Positions 45,078 to 56,503 of a stretch of DNA of 64,000 bases are shown here, piece by piece. The notes under the pieces are model-generated. The model ran no database searches, was not told the origin of the DNA, and saw nothing but the letters and a program-made list of their open reading frames with translations. This DNA is from Hordeum vulgare subsp. vulgare (taxonomy: Eukaryota; Streptophyta; Magnoliopsida; Poales; Poaceae): assembly GCF_904849725.1 (NCBI RefSeq), contig NC_058519.1, positions 20,195,267-20,259,266 on the forward strand. Reading direction: 5' to 3'. Position 1 is the first letter of the stretch; each line of letters begins with the position of its first letter. A program made the position numbers and the translations under genes.

Positions 45078-46596
45078 CTAGTGCTGTGAGATCTCAGCAG
45101 GGAGTGTTGGGCTAAGAAAGGATTCCCAAGGTATGTTGCACTCCCAGTCATTCGAAGAGTCTGCTACTAAATCGAATGGGAAGTCAAGTCTCCCCGGAGC
45201 CTCCCGTTCATTGTTCAAGCTCCTGAAATTGCCGCCATGCTTCGTTGTGGATGACTCTTGGTCCCTGCAGCTCATGCCAGCATTCACATCTGCAGAAGAA
45301 CCAGTCACAAATCCAGTGATCTGCTCAGGCTGCCCAAAGTGTGCGTCGAAGAAGAACGGTGGCGGCGTAGTGCGCAGCACGGGCTTGTGTGATGGCAGTG
45401 GTGTTTGGAATGGCAAGATGGTGGGAGTGGGACCTTTGAGGACTTGTGGAGATGGACCACCGTTGAAGCTTATGAACTGATTTGATGGTGCCACTGCTGC
45501 AACTTGCAATGAGCAGGTGGAGCTCTCCAAAGCAAAATGTGAAGTTTGCATCGGTTGCATGGCGGAGAGGAGATGTTGCTCAGTTGCCCCAGGCGATGGA
45601 GCCCCCCAAGCATGAGACAGCGCTCGTTGCGCCACCGTCGAACTAGTCTTCTTGAAGATTCTGCATATGGTCCAAGAGTCCTGTTTTTGGCAACAGATAA
45701 GGTGCCTTCAGAATTCCACATAACATTGGGATTTAGCTCTGTAACTACATAATATGAATTGAAGTGCGTACGTTGAGCGCGATGTTCTTGTCGATCGGCC
45801 TACTCTTGGGAAGTGATGTATCGGCGAGCGAAGGGAGCCTGAACTCGTGCATCATCCAGTCGGTTTTGATCCCTCTTGCTGCTCTGCCTTTGTAGAAGAC
45901 AAGGGACTTCTTCAGACCTATGCACCTGGTGTCCTCGGAGGAGTAAATCGGCCTATCTGTTCCCGTGGCTTTCCAGAACCCAGCTGCTGTGACCCGGTTT
46001 GGCCTCACGCTATTGCGATATTTGCGGTCTCTTGGGCAGTAGAAGTACCAGTCCGTCTCACCTCTGGTGCTTGCAAGCTCTGTCGTGACAAGGAACACAG
46101 TGAAGTTGTTAGACTTTGGAGTAAGGTGAGTAATCCATCTATTCTAGGCTAGCTCGCCATGTGAAGATGATCAAATACCACCGCTGATTTCTTTCAAGTT
46201 AACATCTACTAGCTAGACGGATGAGCACGAGGCTGTCCTTATTCCTACTTAACTGAAGATCAGTGAAACAACTTGTGTCGAACCGGCATCCTAGTCCTTG
46301 GAAGATACAAGCTTTGAAAACTCAGAAGTCAACTAATTACATCCCAGTCTATTCAGAGGGAAAAAAGATGGTAGTATAAACAAGGAGATGTTGATGCAAG
46401 ATTGCTTACTTGGGAGGTCCCATGGATCAAATTTGTAGATGTCCAGCTGCCTGATGAGCTCAATGGAGATGGGCTTCTGCTGGATCTTTTTCTTGAGGTA
46501 GAAACTAACCAGCTCTTCGTCGGTAGGATGGAACCGAAACCCGGGCAGGAGGATCTCATCTGATTTGACGTCATTTCTGCTCTCCATATCTCTCAC
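45078..46596 (-). CDS. NAC domain transcription factor, copy 1 (FEZ-like)
   Basis: Three exons on the minus strand: 46,596-46,410, 46,079-45,772 and 45,680-45,078. Phases match (1, then 0), giving 365 aa; starting at the second ATG (46,587, MESRNDV) gives 362. The NAC domain covers residues about 16-165: [66 protein letters not shown] and [12 protein letters not shown], ending [11 protein letters not shown]. This fold binds DNA and dimerises. The domain most resembles the FEZ/SOMBRERO-type NACs. The C-terminal 200 residues are a variable activation region ending [20 protein letters not shown], shared with copy 2. Exon borders follow the usual NAC pattern. It is nuclear by family. It lies in tandem with copy 2, 2.7 kb away, in the same orientation. 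A TATA box is at 46,741-46,748. Confidence 0.9.
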
Positions 46597-46738
46597 AAAG
46601 GTATGAATACTTCTGCAACTGGCTTGTGCAGTGAGCTAGTGAATGGCTTCTTGGAATGAAGCTGCTAAGGTGGAGACAATGACCAAGAGATGTGCACTTC
46701 AGATGTTGTGATGCAGTGTACTATGTACACACCATGTG

Positions 46739-46750
46739 TATTTATATACG
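46739..46750 (-). promoter_or_regulatory. TATA box of NAC copy 1
   Basis: Minus-strand CGTATATAAATACAC lies about 145 bp upstream of the start codon. The same motif occurs in copy 2 at 51,083-51,092. Confidence 0.65.
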
Positions 46751-46855
46751 AGACTTGAGCTACCTGGAGCGGCTGGCTGAGGTCCACAGGCCACAGGTCC
46801 GAAGGATTTTGGTCTTCCTTCTAATAATTCGGTTTAGTTCCTTCTCTGTTTGAAA

Positions 46856-47025
46856 GCTGTCATGATTAATTTAATGCTGGATTAGTATCTCAACTAAGAC
46901 ATGCTGAGTAGCATGAAGGCATGCCAGTCCCTTTCAGGCAGCTGTCATGATTAATTTAATGCTGTATTAGTATCTCAACAAAGACAAGCTGAGTACCATG
47001 AAGGGATGTCACTTTCAGTTCACAC
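46856..47025. repeat. 85-bp promoter tandem duplication, NAC copy 1
   Basis: GCTGTCATGATTAATTTAAT occurs at 46,856 and 46,941, followed each time by ATTAGTATCTCAAC-AAGACA and GCTGAGTA. The same two-copy arrangement is at 51,213 and 51,298 upstream of NAC copy 2. It therefore predates the segmental duplication. Confidence 0.85.
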
Positions 47026-47382
47026 TTAGAATATTCATGTGCAGCAGTCAAAACATTCTTAAACTGTACAACACTTGCCTTCTAGATTTAGTTTTGATTT
47101 TTTTTTTGTTTCATAGTATTCCGGCCTCTCCAGATAAACAATTTTTTAAATACATAGTACTCCGATATGCGGCAGTAACCAAAACCATGCAACTCTTCTT
47201 GAGCACCTTTGGCTTAAGAAAATGTTAATGAATATTTATATTCGTTTGATGTCATCTGAAACCAAATTTATATGTTTCACGGACTTTATGCAGTTTTCCT
47301 TGACTAGTCTATGCTTTGGAGCATTAACATGTAATTTGTATTTGATCAGGATAAGCGTCAACGTGTGTGGGAGTGCATGTAA

Positions 47383-47407
47383 GAGAGAGAGAGAGAGAGA
47401 GAGAGAG
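47383..47407. repeat. GA microsatellite
   Basis: About 12 GA units. They lie in unit 1 only; the corresponding part of unit 2 is shortened. Confidence 0.9.
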
Positions 47408-49144
47408 CGGGAGACGTACAGACTGTTTACCCAGAGATTGTGATGCCCTTCCCAGTTTTTTCTTTTTTTGCATTTTTTAATAATGATGGCCTTACCAGTG
47501 TGATCTTTTTGCACTTTTGTATAAACTAGCGTGAGTGACTCTGCTAGCGAGTGTTGGAACAGAAGGTCCTTATTCTAGGCACAGTTTGTAGGCTAAATTT
47601 TAATCGCTTGAGTTGCCACAGTGGAAAGGTGCGTGGTCTAGCTTTGCTCCAACAACGAGTACATCAGTTTGGTTAACCGTGCACATGCTGGTCACGATTA
47701 ATGTAGCAGTGGCTCATGTCCAGCTCTGCTGTTCGAATGTACAAAATATGCACACGTTCAAGCCTGTACAGTCATCTTACCATTTGATAATATTTATTCA
47801 TGAGTTGACTAACCATATTCCTTGCATATCTCAGCACTTGTACTACTACTCAAATACTCATTACCTGCTGTTAATTATATCGAGTATTTTATGTTTGCTT
47901 TGTAAGGCAGCTTGTCTGTTTCGTGTTGTCCGATGCCTGTTGCCAGGATGATTGTGGATTTGCGGTGCATTGTGTTCTGCAAATGCACTTCAGCTATTTT
48001 ATTTGCTATGGTTGTAATAAACATGTGCAAGTGCAATGTGCAACCAACATTCACCAAGTGCATGTTTAGAGTCTTCATCTAGAATTAATTTTCTTACCAC
48101 CATCCCCAAATATCTTCTCAATTTAAACTGCAGCCTTACTCTAAATGTTTGTTCAGCTCGTGTACAATATCTTTCAAAAATTTCTCACCCTTGATTTGTG
48201 TTTTGCAACTTCCTCAGTGAAATTGTTAAGCAAGTACAGCCCTTAAAGTATTATTACCAAAGCATTGTTTGTTGCTGCAGGTATAAGTTCTTGCGAATTG
48301 ACTGTAATGACAAGAAAATTCACAGCTGTATGTTCCTACTTTGTTGATGAATTACTGGAATTTGAGAGGTCAACTTACGATGAGTGCATATCACCACTTC
48401 GCTGTTGCCCTGTATCATCTCCGCTTTTAGGTATCCAAAACAAGTTAAGTTCCAGTGGCTCGCAGGCTTAGGCCATGGCTTCACGTTATGACTGCATCAT
48501 GTTCTTTGTGCTAACCATTTATCGTCAATCTTGTCTTCTTTTGTTTCTTCAAAGTATGTAGGCATCTTTGCTTCCACAAGCTTGAACTTTTTTGTTGTCT
48601 TTAAACTAATGGTCATTGGTACTTGGTAGGGTAGTCCCATAGTGCCAACCTGAATCCTAAAAAGAATCTTGATGCAGGTCGTGAAGTATGCTTTCTACAA
48701 TAGTCAAGACAAATCAAAGCCATTATGATTCATTTTCAAAGGCACTTCTTTTGTTGAACTAACTTAGCCTTTTATTCATATCTATGATGTCTATTGCCTC
48801 CTAGAGCCTTGGAAGATCTCAGTGAGTAATTCATCATCACCCACTGAAGCCAGAAGGAGCGAAATCAGTATCTTTTTTTTGGACTTTAGACATGTTAGAA
48901 AATTTAAGACGAACCGTTTGGTGATACGTTTTCCATCTTGTCAGTATCTTGCAAGTTTCAGGGTTTTGTCAATCCATTGCAAGTTTGTGACTCGTACATA
49001 TGTTCATTACTCTCCACTTAAAGTAGAGCGTCATAACAGCACTCAGCTTAAAATGTATACACAATACGCCCAATGTATGTATGTATATATATCCTTCTTT
49101 CTGTTAGCTCTGCTGTTAACAAGGGTATAGCTTACTAGTATATA

Positions 49145-49237
49145 CTCCCTCCGTCCCAAAATAAGTGACTCAACTTTGTACTAACTTTAGTACAAAGTTA
49201 GTACAAAGTTGAGTCACTTATTTCGGGACAGAGGGAG
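49145..49237. mobile_element. Stowaway-type MITE in duplication unit 2
   Basis: It starts CTCCCTCCGTCCCAAAATAA and ends TTTCGGGACAGAGGGAG, flanked by TA at 49,143-49,144 and 49,238-49,239. Its position matches the MITE in unit 1, but its interior is different (a near-perfect AAAGTTGAGTCACTTATTT hairpin). Confidence 0.9.
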
Positions 49238-49337
49238 TACAATACATCTAACTCAAAACTGAACAAACTATGCTGGCGCCTTTGCTAACAGAAATGCTAA
49301 CATATGAAGGTGACTCTGTGCAGGGCAAGCTAGTTAT

Positions 49338-50916
49338 CTAGTACTGTGAGATCTCAGCAGGGAGTGTTGGGCTAAGAAAGGATTCCCAAGGTATGTTGCA
49401 CTCCCAGTCATCTGGAGAGTCTGCTTCTAAATTGAATGGGAAGTTGAGTCTCCCCAGACCTGGATCCTCCCGCTCATTGTTCATGCTGAAAGTATTGCCA
49501 TGCTTCGTTGTGGCTGACTCTTGGTCCCTGCAGCTCATGCCGGCATTTACATCTGCAGAAGAACCAGTCACAAAGCCTGTAGTCTGCTCATGCTGCCCGA
49601 ACTGCGTGTCAAAGAAGAGTGGTGGCGCAATGTGCACATGCTTCTGCGATGGCGGTTGTGTTTGGAATGGCAAGACGATGGGGCCTTTCAGGACTTGCAG
49701 AGATGGACGACAGTTGAAGCTTATGACCTTGCATGAAGAGCCATCCTCCTGTGTGTTGCTGGGTTTCTGAAACTGCTGGTGCTGTCCCTGAAAGCCATAA
49801 TTGCCATTGAACGGATTTGATGGTGCCACAGCTGCAACTTGCAATGGGCGGGAGGAGCTCTCTGAAGCATAGTGTAAAGCTTGCACCGGTTGCAGGGCAG
49901 AGAAGAGATCTTGCTCAGTTGCCCCGGGCAATGGAAGCCCCCAAGTGTGAGACAGTGCCCGTTGCGCCGCCATCGAACTGGTCTTCTTGAAGATTCTACA
50001 TATGGTCCAAGAGTCCTGCTTTCGGCAATAGAAAGGGTGGCCTTTCAGAATTTGACATGACGTTGGAATTTAGCTCTGCAACTATATACAAATATGAATT
50101 GAAATGCGTACGTTGAGCGGGATGTTCTTGTCGATTGGCCTGCTCTTGGGAAGTGACGGATCGGTGAGCGAAGGGAGCTTAAACTCATGCATCATCCAGT
50201 CGGTTTTCATCCCTCTTGCTGCTCTGCCTTTGTAGAAGACAAGGGACTTCTTCAGGCCTATGCACCTGGTGCCCACGGAGGAGTAAATCGGCCTATCTGT
50301 TCCCGTGGCTTTCCAGAACCCAGCTGCTGTGACCCGGTTTGGCCTCACACTGTTGCGATATTTACGGTCCCTTGGACAGTAGAAGTACCACTCTGTCTCA
50401 CCGCCGGTGCTCGCAAGCTCTGTTGTTGAGAAGGAACAGTCAAGTTGTTAGACTTTGCAGTAAGGTGAGTAATCCATCTGTTCTAGATTAGCTTGCCATG
50501 CAAAGATGATTATTACTACTGCTGATTTCTTTCAACTGAAACTCCACTAGACGGATGAGCAGAAGAATGCCCTTGTTTCCTACTTAACTAAAGATCAATG
50601 AAACCAACTTGTGTTGAATCAGCCTCCATACAAAGCTTCGAAAACCCAAAAGTGGCCAATTGAATCCCAATCTAGCTATTCATGAGAAATAAAAAAGTTG
50701 TAGTATAAACAAGGAGATGTAGATGCAAGCTTAATTACTTGGGAGGTCCCATGGATCAAACTTGTAGATGTCCAGCTGCCTGATGAGCTCAATGGAGATG
50801 GGCTTCTGCTGGATCTTCTTCTTGAGGTAGAAACTAACTAGCTCTTCGTCAGTAGGATGAAACCGGAACCCAGGCAGGAGGATCTCATCTGATTTGATAT
50901 CATTTCTGCTCTCCAT
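49338..50916 (-). CDS. NAC domain transcription factor, copy 2 (FEZ-like)
   Basis: Three exons on the minus strand: 50,916-50,739, 50,419-50,112 and 50,015-49,338, giving 387 aa with matching phases. Exon 2 has the same 308-bp length as in copy 1. The NAC domain is nearly identical to copy 1 ([46 protein letters not shown]). The C-terminal region is longer by about 25 residues, because copy 1 lacks a [20 protein letters not shown] stretch present here. It ends [23 protein letters not shown]. It is a nuclear DNA-binding regulator by family. Both copies appear intact, so subfunctionalisation is possible; no expression can be inferred. A TATA box lies at 51,083-51,092. Confidence 0.9.
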
Positions 50917-51082
50917 GTCTCACAAAGGTATGAATTCTTCAATTGGCACACACTTGCAAAGGCTGTCCTTTGTGCAGTGAGCTAGTGAATGGCTTCTTGG
51001 GATGAAGCTGCTGAGGTGGAGACAATCGCCAGGAGATGTGCACTACAGGTATTGCAATGCTGTCTACGTACACACCATGTGT

Positions 51083-51092
51083 ATTTATATAT
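51083..51092 (-). promoter_or_regulatory. TATA box of NAC copy 2
   Basis: Minus-strand ATATATAAATACACATGG lies about 170 bp upstream of the start codon and corresponds to the box in copy 1. Confidence 0.65.
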
Positions 51093-51212
51093 CTGTGTAT
51101 GAGGCTTGAGCTACGTGGAGCCACTGGATGAGGCCCACAGGCCATACAGGTCTGAACTGAAGGATTTTGTTCCTCCTTTAATAATTCGTTTCAGTTCATT
51201 CTCTGCTTGAAA

Positions 51213-51382
51213 GCTGCCATGATAAGTTTAATGCTGGATTAGTGTCTCAACTAAGACAAGCTGAGTAGCATCAAGGGATGCCAGTCACTTCCAGGCAGCT
51301 GTCACGTTTAATTTAATGCTGCATTAGTGTCTCAACAAAGACAAGCTGAGTAGCATGAAAGGATGCCAGTCACTTTCAGTTC
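51213..51382. repeat. 85-bp promoter tandem duplication, NAC copy 2
   Basis: GCTGCCATGATAAGTTTAAT (51,213) and GCTGTCACGTTTAATTTAAT (51,298) head two copies with TTAGTGTCTCAAC and AAGACAAGCTGAGTAGCAT. This parallels the duplication at 46,856. Confidence 0.8.
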
Positions 51383-52131
51383 ACACTTAGAATATTCATG
51401 TATGGCAGTCAAAACGTTCTTAAACCGTACAACACCTGCCTTCTAGATTTAGTTTTGATTTTTTTTTCTACTTTGTTTCATTATTAGTCTACCCAGACAA
51501 ACAAAATAAATAAATACATAGTACTCCAATATACGTCAGTAATCGAAACTATGCAACTCTTCTTGAGCACCTTTGGCTTGTCGATGAATATTTATATTCT
51601 TCTGATATCTAAAACTAAAATTCTTCGTTTCACGTGAGTTTTTATGCAGTTTTTCCGACTAGTCTAGGCTTTACCAGTGTATTTCATTAGTAAGCGTTTT
51701 TTGGATTTCTTTTATAAACTAGCGTGAGTGACTCTGCTAGTAGGTGTTGGAACAGAAGGTTCTTATTCTAAGCACAGATTTGTAGGCTAAATTTTAATCG
51801 CTTGAGCTGCCGCGGTGGAAAGGCGCGAGGTCCAGTTTGCTCCAACAGCGAGTCAGTTTGGTTAACCGCATGCATGCATGCTGGTCACAATTGTTTCTCT
51901 TGCCCCGTTCCACACTCCATCCATAAGGTTACGTGTCCTTAAATACTACTACTAGCTGCAAGCGTTTGAACATAGTGGCAGGTTGAATAGATATGCTCAA
52001 GCTCCTCAGGGCTCTGTTTGATGAGGACGGACATGGGGCAGATCAGAACGTGCACCAACTGGTCCACGGTCTGATGTATCATCCGCAGCCTGTTGGTCTG
52101 TTGCTGTTCTTAGCTTGTCGCATTAGAGCAT

Positions 52132-52600
52132 CTCCAGTAGAGACGCTAAAAGCAGCCCGGGCTGAAAAAACCGCTAATTTAGCTCGCGGAGCATCTCCAA
52201 CAGACGCTGCAAAAGCCAGCACACTGCAAAATTCATCCAGCGCGCTGGGAATTTCTGCATCGCACGCGGGATATTTGGTGCGCGGCGTACAACGCGCTCG
52301 ATAATCTGGAGACGACGCGCAAAGACCAACTGCTCCGCTCCCTCTGCTCGTCCCGCCTCAAGCTCGCTGCTGCAGCCATTCCCTGCAGCTCGCCGGCGCC
52401 ACTCCTCTGCGTGCTCGTCCCGGCACGGGGCGGAGCCGCCGCTGCCCTTCTGCTCGCCGGCTCCCTGCAGCTCGCCGGCGCCACTCCTCTGCGGGCTCGT
52501 CCCGGCACGGGGCGGAGCCGCCGCTGCCCTTCTGCTCGCCGGCTCCCTGTAGCTCGCCGCCTCGAGTCCCGGCCGTGAGCACGCTAATAGCATATTTTCA
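52132..52600. mobile_element. GC-rich TIR-element fragments with 82-bp duplication
   Basis: GAGCATCTCCAGTAGAGACG (52,127) and GAGCATCTCCAACAGACGCT (52,191) look like starts of two overlapping Harbinger-like GC-rich elements. No right ends were found. CTCGCCGGCGCCACTCCTCT repeats at 52,389 and 52,471 with an 82-bp period (two copies and a partial third). Open frames here are composition artefacts. Confidence 0.5.
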
Positions 52601-52867
52601 GGGACGACGCTATTTTGTGTAGCGTGTTATTTTTTTCATTGGGTGTAACTGTAATCCCTGACCTTATCACGGAAAATCTGTGTACCGATGTTTCTATCTG
52701 AATAAAGTGATGTTACTCTAAAAAAGCTGCAATTTATTTATTATGCTTTTAATGTCAGTTCAATTCAATGACTAGCTGTAGGGAATAGATGAAATGATAA
52801 CAGACTGGAAAGCTTTGCTTGAGCCATATCCATTTTCTGAATCTTACAAGAACTATCTAAAGATCTA

Positions 52868-52960
52868 CTCCCTCCGTCCCAAAATAACTGTCTCAAGCTT
52901 ACTACAACTTTGTACTAGAGCTAGTACAAAGTTGAGATACTTATTTTGGGACGGAGGGAG
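52868..52960. mobile_element. Stowaway-type MITE
   Basis: It starts CTCCCTCCGTCCCAAAATAA and ends TTTTGGGACGGAGGGAG, flanked by TA (52,866-52,867 and 52,961-52,962). 52,600-52,867 and 52,963-53,089 hold no gene. Confidence 0.9.
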
Positions 52961-53089
52961 TAGAACATAGCAAGAAACGAAGACGGCCTCTGGAATTGGA
53001 AAGGATGGGTCGAATCTCGACTTTGTACGCTTGTGTTAAAGGTGAAGGCAGATGTGTATGGTTTAATTATACCACGGAGCTGTGTTCTA

Positions 53090-53249
53090 CTCCCTCCGAT
53101 CCTAAATATAAGTCTTTAAAGAGATTTCACTAGTGGACTACATACGGATGTATATAGACATACTTTAGAGTGTAGATTCACTCATTTTGCTCCGTATGTA
53201 GACTCCTAGTGAAATATCTTAAAATACTTATATTTAGGAACGGAGGGAG
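53090..53249. mobile_element. Stowaway-type MITE
   Basis: It starts CTCCCTCCGATCCTAAATAT and ends ATTTAGGAACGGAGGGAG, flanked by TA (53,088-53,089 and 53,250-53,251). It is the same subfamily as the inner MITE at 35,897. Confidence 0.9.
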
Positions 53250-53269
53250 TAATATATATTTTTCTTGCT

Positions 53270-53960
53270 GATTCAGCTGGAGCAGTCTTCATGTGAGAAG
53301 GTTGTTCTTGTACACCCTAATCCTAGTGATTTCTTAGACTACTTAAGGCCATTCCATTGTTTTTGCTTTTATGGGCTTTTGGAGAACTGGAATCACCCAT
53401 GCTCAAGAAGAGCTTCTTGACATCATAGTAATTGTGGATGAATTTATAAGTTGTATCAATGGAAAGAAGGAATGGAAATTCAGGTGTCCCACATAAAAAG
53501 AAAAGAAATGCAGTACCATTGTTCGTTTTCCCTGGTGCTGTGCGTCCTCGTCCTTCCAGAACAACTGGCAAAGAAGTCCGTGCAGTTTCTTAAAGAAATA
53601 CAGTTTCCTCTGATGCTCAAGCACGAGGTGTGCCCAGTGATGCCAGGGAACTTCTTTCAGGTCCTCGTCTGCTGAAAGAAATTCTATAGTGCCTTTTACT
53701 TTGCCTGGTGAAGAAACCAGCCATATTTCCAAACTGGTTGAATGGGGACTTCTGGCGAACTATCTAGAAAGTACAACTGTTGCTGAGAAGCATGCTGCAC
53801 ATGATGTTTTTAAGTTGACAGGGTGCATGGTTCCCAATTCAACTGCTGTTCTTCCATCTGCAAATCGACTGGACTCTTATTTATATACCACTTCGAAAAC
53901 CTGCTGAGGTTGCTTTAAATAATCACACTGTTTCTCTTCAGCTCTTCTAATAGTACCTAA
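53270..53960 (+). pseudogene. Decayed coding-like segment, unidentified
   Basis: Plus-strand pieces look like fragments of exons. One is LEQSSCEKVVLVHPNPSDFL (about 53,276-53,335). Another is an Arg/Ser-rich stretch near 53,530-53,690 (frames broken by stops). The third is an open piece from 53,689 (MPFTLPGEETSHISKLVEWG, ending near 53,907). They lie in different frames without intron signals that I could join. I do not recognise the protein. Whether this is a dead gene or a gene fragment moved by a transposon is open. Confidence 0.35.
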
Positions 53961-54291
53961 TGGAGTTCATGAGATGGGATCTCGTCAAGTGAAGCCAAAT
54001 CAGAAAGATTTAACAGTTTCAGGTCAAATATTATCTCTGGAGCATATCCCTGGGAGTAATCTGGGACAAAACATAAACGACATCTTGTAAGTGTAAAGCT
54101 GATGAAGAGCTTGAGGTCCTTCTTTTCTTATGTGAATGCCATTTACTTCTTTACGATGTTTATATATGTTTGTTTGCCAATGGATAGTATTGACTTCTGT
54201 TACTTGTGCCCGTTCGTTCTTTTTTCTTGAAAACATAACACTTTTTTTTTCTTCTGTTGAAGCCTCTCTTTTTACGTTTCGATTTTACTTA

Positions 54292-54684
54292 GGGATGTTT
54301 CTTTTCAGGGACTTTTTGGTGTAGGGACTAAAAAAGTCGCTTTTAGTCCCATGTGAAAGAAACAGGAAGGACTTTTAGGGACTAAAATGGGATATTTGGG
54401 ACTAAAGGAAGAAGCCCCTATGGGAGGGACTTTTTGGGACTAAAGGAAGAAGCCCCTATGGGAGGGACTTTTTGGGACTTTTTTGACACTTTTTCCAACA
54501 ATGCCCCTACTTTTAGCATGTCATTTAATAACTTCTAGTATATTACTAGAGGTAATATTGTCTTTTTGCATGTCATTTAATGACCTCTAGTCCATGTTTA
54601 GTCCTTGAGAAAAAACGGATAGGGACTAGAGATTTTTTAGTTGGGACTAAAAAAAGTCCTAGCACTTTTTAAAGAAACAGGGCC
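54292..54684. mobile_element. Tourist/Harbinger MITE related to the transposon at 58,877
   Basis: The 393-bp element is flanked by TTA (54,289-54,291 and 54,685-54,687). Its ends GGGATGTTTCTTTTCAGGGA and GGCCCTGTTTCTTTAAAAAG (inverse of the right end) match the two ends of the 58,877-60,806 transposon. These matches include the subterminal CTTTTTGGTGTAGGGACTAA. It has an internal 38-bp duplication (GGGACTAAAGGAAGAAGCCC at 54,398 and 54,436). It has no coding capacity. Confidence 0.85.
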
Positions 54685-54689
54685 TTAAA

Positions 54690-55840
54690 CATAAAAGTCT
54701 TGTTCTAGTTCTAGACTAGTATGCTTTAGCTATCTTTGTTAAATGAATTATGTGAAATTGTTAAGAATGGATCATTACAATCAGTTAACTATACTTATAG
54801 TTTTCAAGAGATGAAAAACATCACCACTTACTGCTGTGCTTATGAGTTGTCTGACAGATTTGAATATGACTATTCAAAATGGACATGGAGTTATTTTACT
54901 GGGAAATGTACTTATAGTTCCTGGTGATTTTGGTAAGAAACCTTTTATTTAGAAAATCTGCCTGATTTATACTGAGTTTGAAATTAACTTTGAACTTTTG
55001 GTTCCGGGTGTGTCCAAGCAAAACATGTGCTTTCAAAAGTTAACTACTACCTCTGTCCCTTAATATAAGACTGTTTTTGCGATTCAAATTGAACTGCAAA
55101 AACGGCTTGTATTAAGGGACAAGAGGGAGTACATGCTGAGGAGAACCTAAAGACAATGGTCCTGCTTTAGGTTCGACAAACAATGTATGGAGAGGAAAAA
55201 TAGAAAGACGGTGGCAACCTAAAGATATTGTCTTGCCTGCATTTGTTTTTTTGCTCTGTTATGTCTTATGTGTGCTTTCCATAGGAGAACAGTATGCTAC
55301 AACAGTTCTTACACCAGATTGATTATTTCATAACGTTATATTTAAATCTTATCTGGCTAGCTCCTTTTTTTTCCTACCGTCTTATGCTATAAACTTTCTC
55401 TTGAAATTCCATGTGGTGTGCATCTCCATTTTTAGATATTAAGTCTGATTTTTGTTTTGTTTTGAGAAAACAGCTGCTTGAGCTTCCTGCCACATTAGTT
55501 CACTCTCCTGCACAGATGCTAAATACACAGAGAGGAAGCCCCTTAGGTACTTGCTGTTTACTGCACTATCTACTGAATGCATTGCCTTGTTTAAACAGTC
55601 CCATTTTAGTGACAGTACGTGTGTGTTAGTCAATCCCATTGCAGTGACAGTGTGTGTAAGCCAAAGTTCAGCTTAATTGGTCTCGATCCTTACCTGTATG
55701 CTGACTGTGCTCTGAGGAGAATGTTTTCACTCTTGAAGAGTCAGATTGTCGATCGTGGCGAATCCGAAACCTGCTGAAGGCACCTGATGAATCTAATAGG
55801 TTCGAATCATGGACATGCTTTTTTTTTTTTCCATTCTCAG
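54690..55840. other. Intergenic with one MITE, no gene recognised
   Basis: AT-rich. Small frames near 54,736-54,927 and 55,411-55,629 have no family features. A Stowaway MITE occupies 55,050-55,129. Confidence 0.45.
55050..55129. mobile_element. Short Stowaway-type MITE
   Basis: An 80-bp hairpin (CCTCTGTCCCTTAATATAAG ... GGGACAAGAGGGAG) flanked by TA at 55,048-55,049 and 55,130-55,131. Confidence 0.75.
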
Positions 55841-55948
55841 TGGTGGCTCAGTAAAGCGCGAGCGTCGAAAAGGGTAGATCCATTTGACATTCTTTTCCGT
55901 GTGAAAGACATGAGGAGGGGAGCTGAGCTGTAGAGCTTGATTGCCCTG

Positions 55949-55951
<3 letters not shown>

Positions 55952-56002
<51 letters not shown>
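55952..56002. repeat. AT microsatellite, about 25 units
   Basis: A perfect AT run of about 51 bp. The flanks on both sides contain a related phrase (GAGCTGAGCTGTAGAGCTTGA at 55,919 and TGGGCTGAGCTGTACATCTTGA at 56,101), so the microsatellite may sit between two diverged copies of an older sequence. A short frame (56,023-56,272, MWMYEALMAVDLDRSRRVRG) was not identified. Confidence 0.85.
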
Positions 56003-56004
<2 letters not shown>

Positions 56005-56503
56005 ACTACCGCATACAGCAATGTGGATGTATGAGGCCTTGATGGCTGTGGATCTTGATAGATCTCGTCGTGTACGTGGAAGAGATAAGGAGGAGGTGAA
56101 CTGGGCTGAGCTGTACATCTTGATAGCCAAGCCCTACACTACAGACACATACAACCAGGTTTTAATTCCACGTATAATTGAGAGTATGGACCTATATGAG
56201 ATCAAGCGAGGATTACTGGGCCCAAACATTCCTCCCTCCAGTGAGAAACATCCAGGCCTGGGGTCGATCTGATCTCCCATATCCCCCGTGCAATTAGATG
56301 GCTTTACTGCCGTGCAATCCCGATTGCACATAACCCCGGTCTAGGAGATTAAGTGGACCACTAGTTATGCTTCAGGAGGTTAAGTGGATTTTCCCCTACT
56401 CTACAGTATTACATTGTGGGGACTCCACCTAAAGTAGCAATTTTTATGCTACTCCTTTGTTTCCAGAATGCATGTGAGTCCCTTTCGAATGTTGAGTGCA
56501 CTC

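Larger units (their letters stand above)
43055..47700. repeat. Segmental duplication, unit 1
   Basis: Unit 1 begins with AGTGGCTCATGTCCAGCTCT and contains, in order, a non-coding spacer, a Stowaway MITE (44,868-44,963), a NAC gene and its promoter. It ends with GGTTAACCG-TGCACATGCTGG. Unit 2 (47,701-51,895) repeats this order. The 43,055-45,000 part has no recognised gene. A Lys-rich piece at 44,450-44,585 (AKEQKIAKKVLKIQKTKDK) looks like an old exon end but was not identified. Confidence 0.8.
47701..51895. repeat. Segmental duplication, unit 2
   Basis: Unit 2 is a head-to-tail copy of 43,055-47,700. It starts AGTGGCTCATGTCCAGCTCT, and the spacer, MITE, NAC gene and promoter follow in the same order. 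It ends near 51,895 with GGTTAACCGCATGCATGC. The 47,701-49,140 spacer has no gene recognised. Confidence 0.8.
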
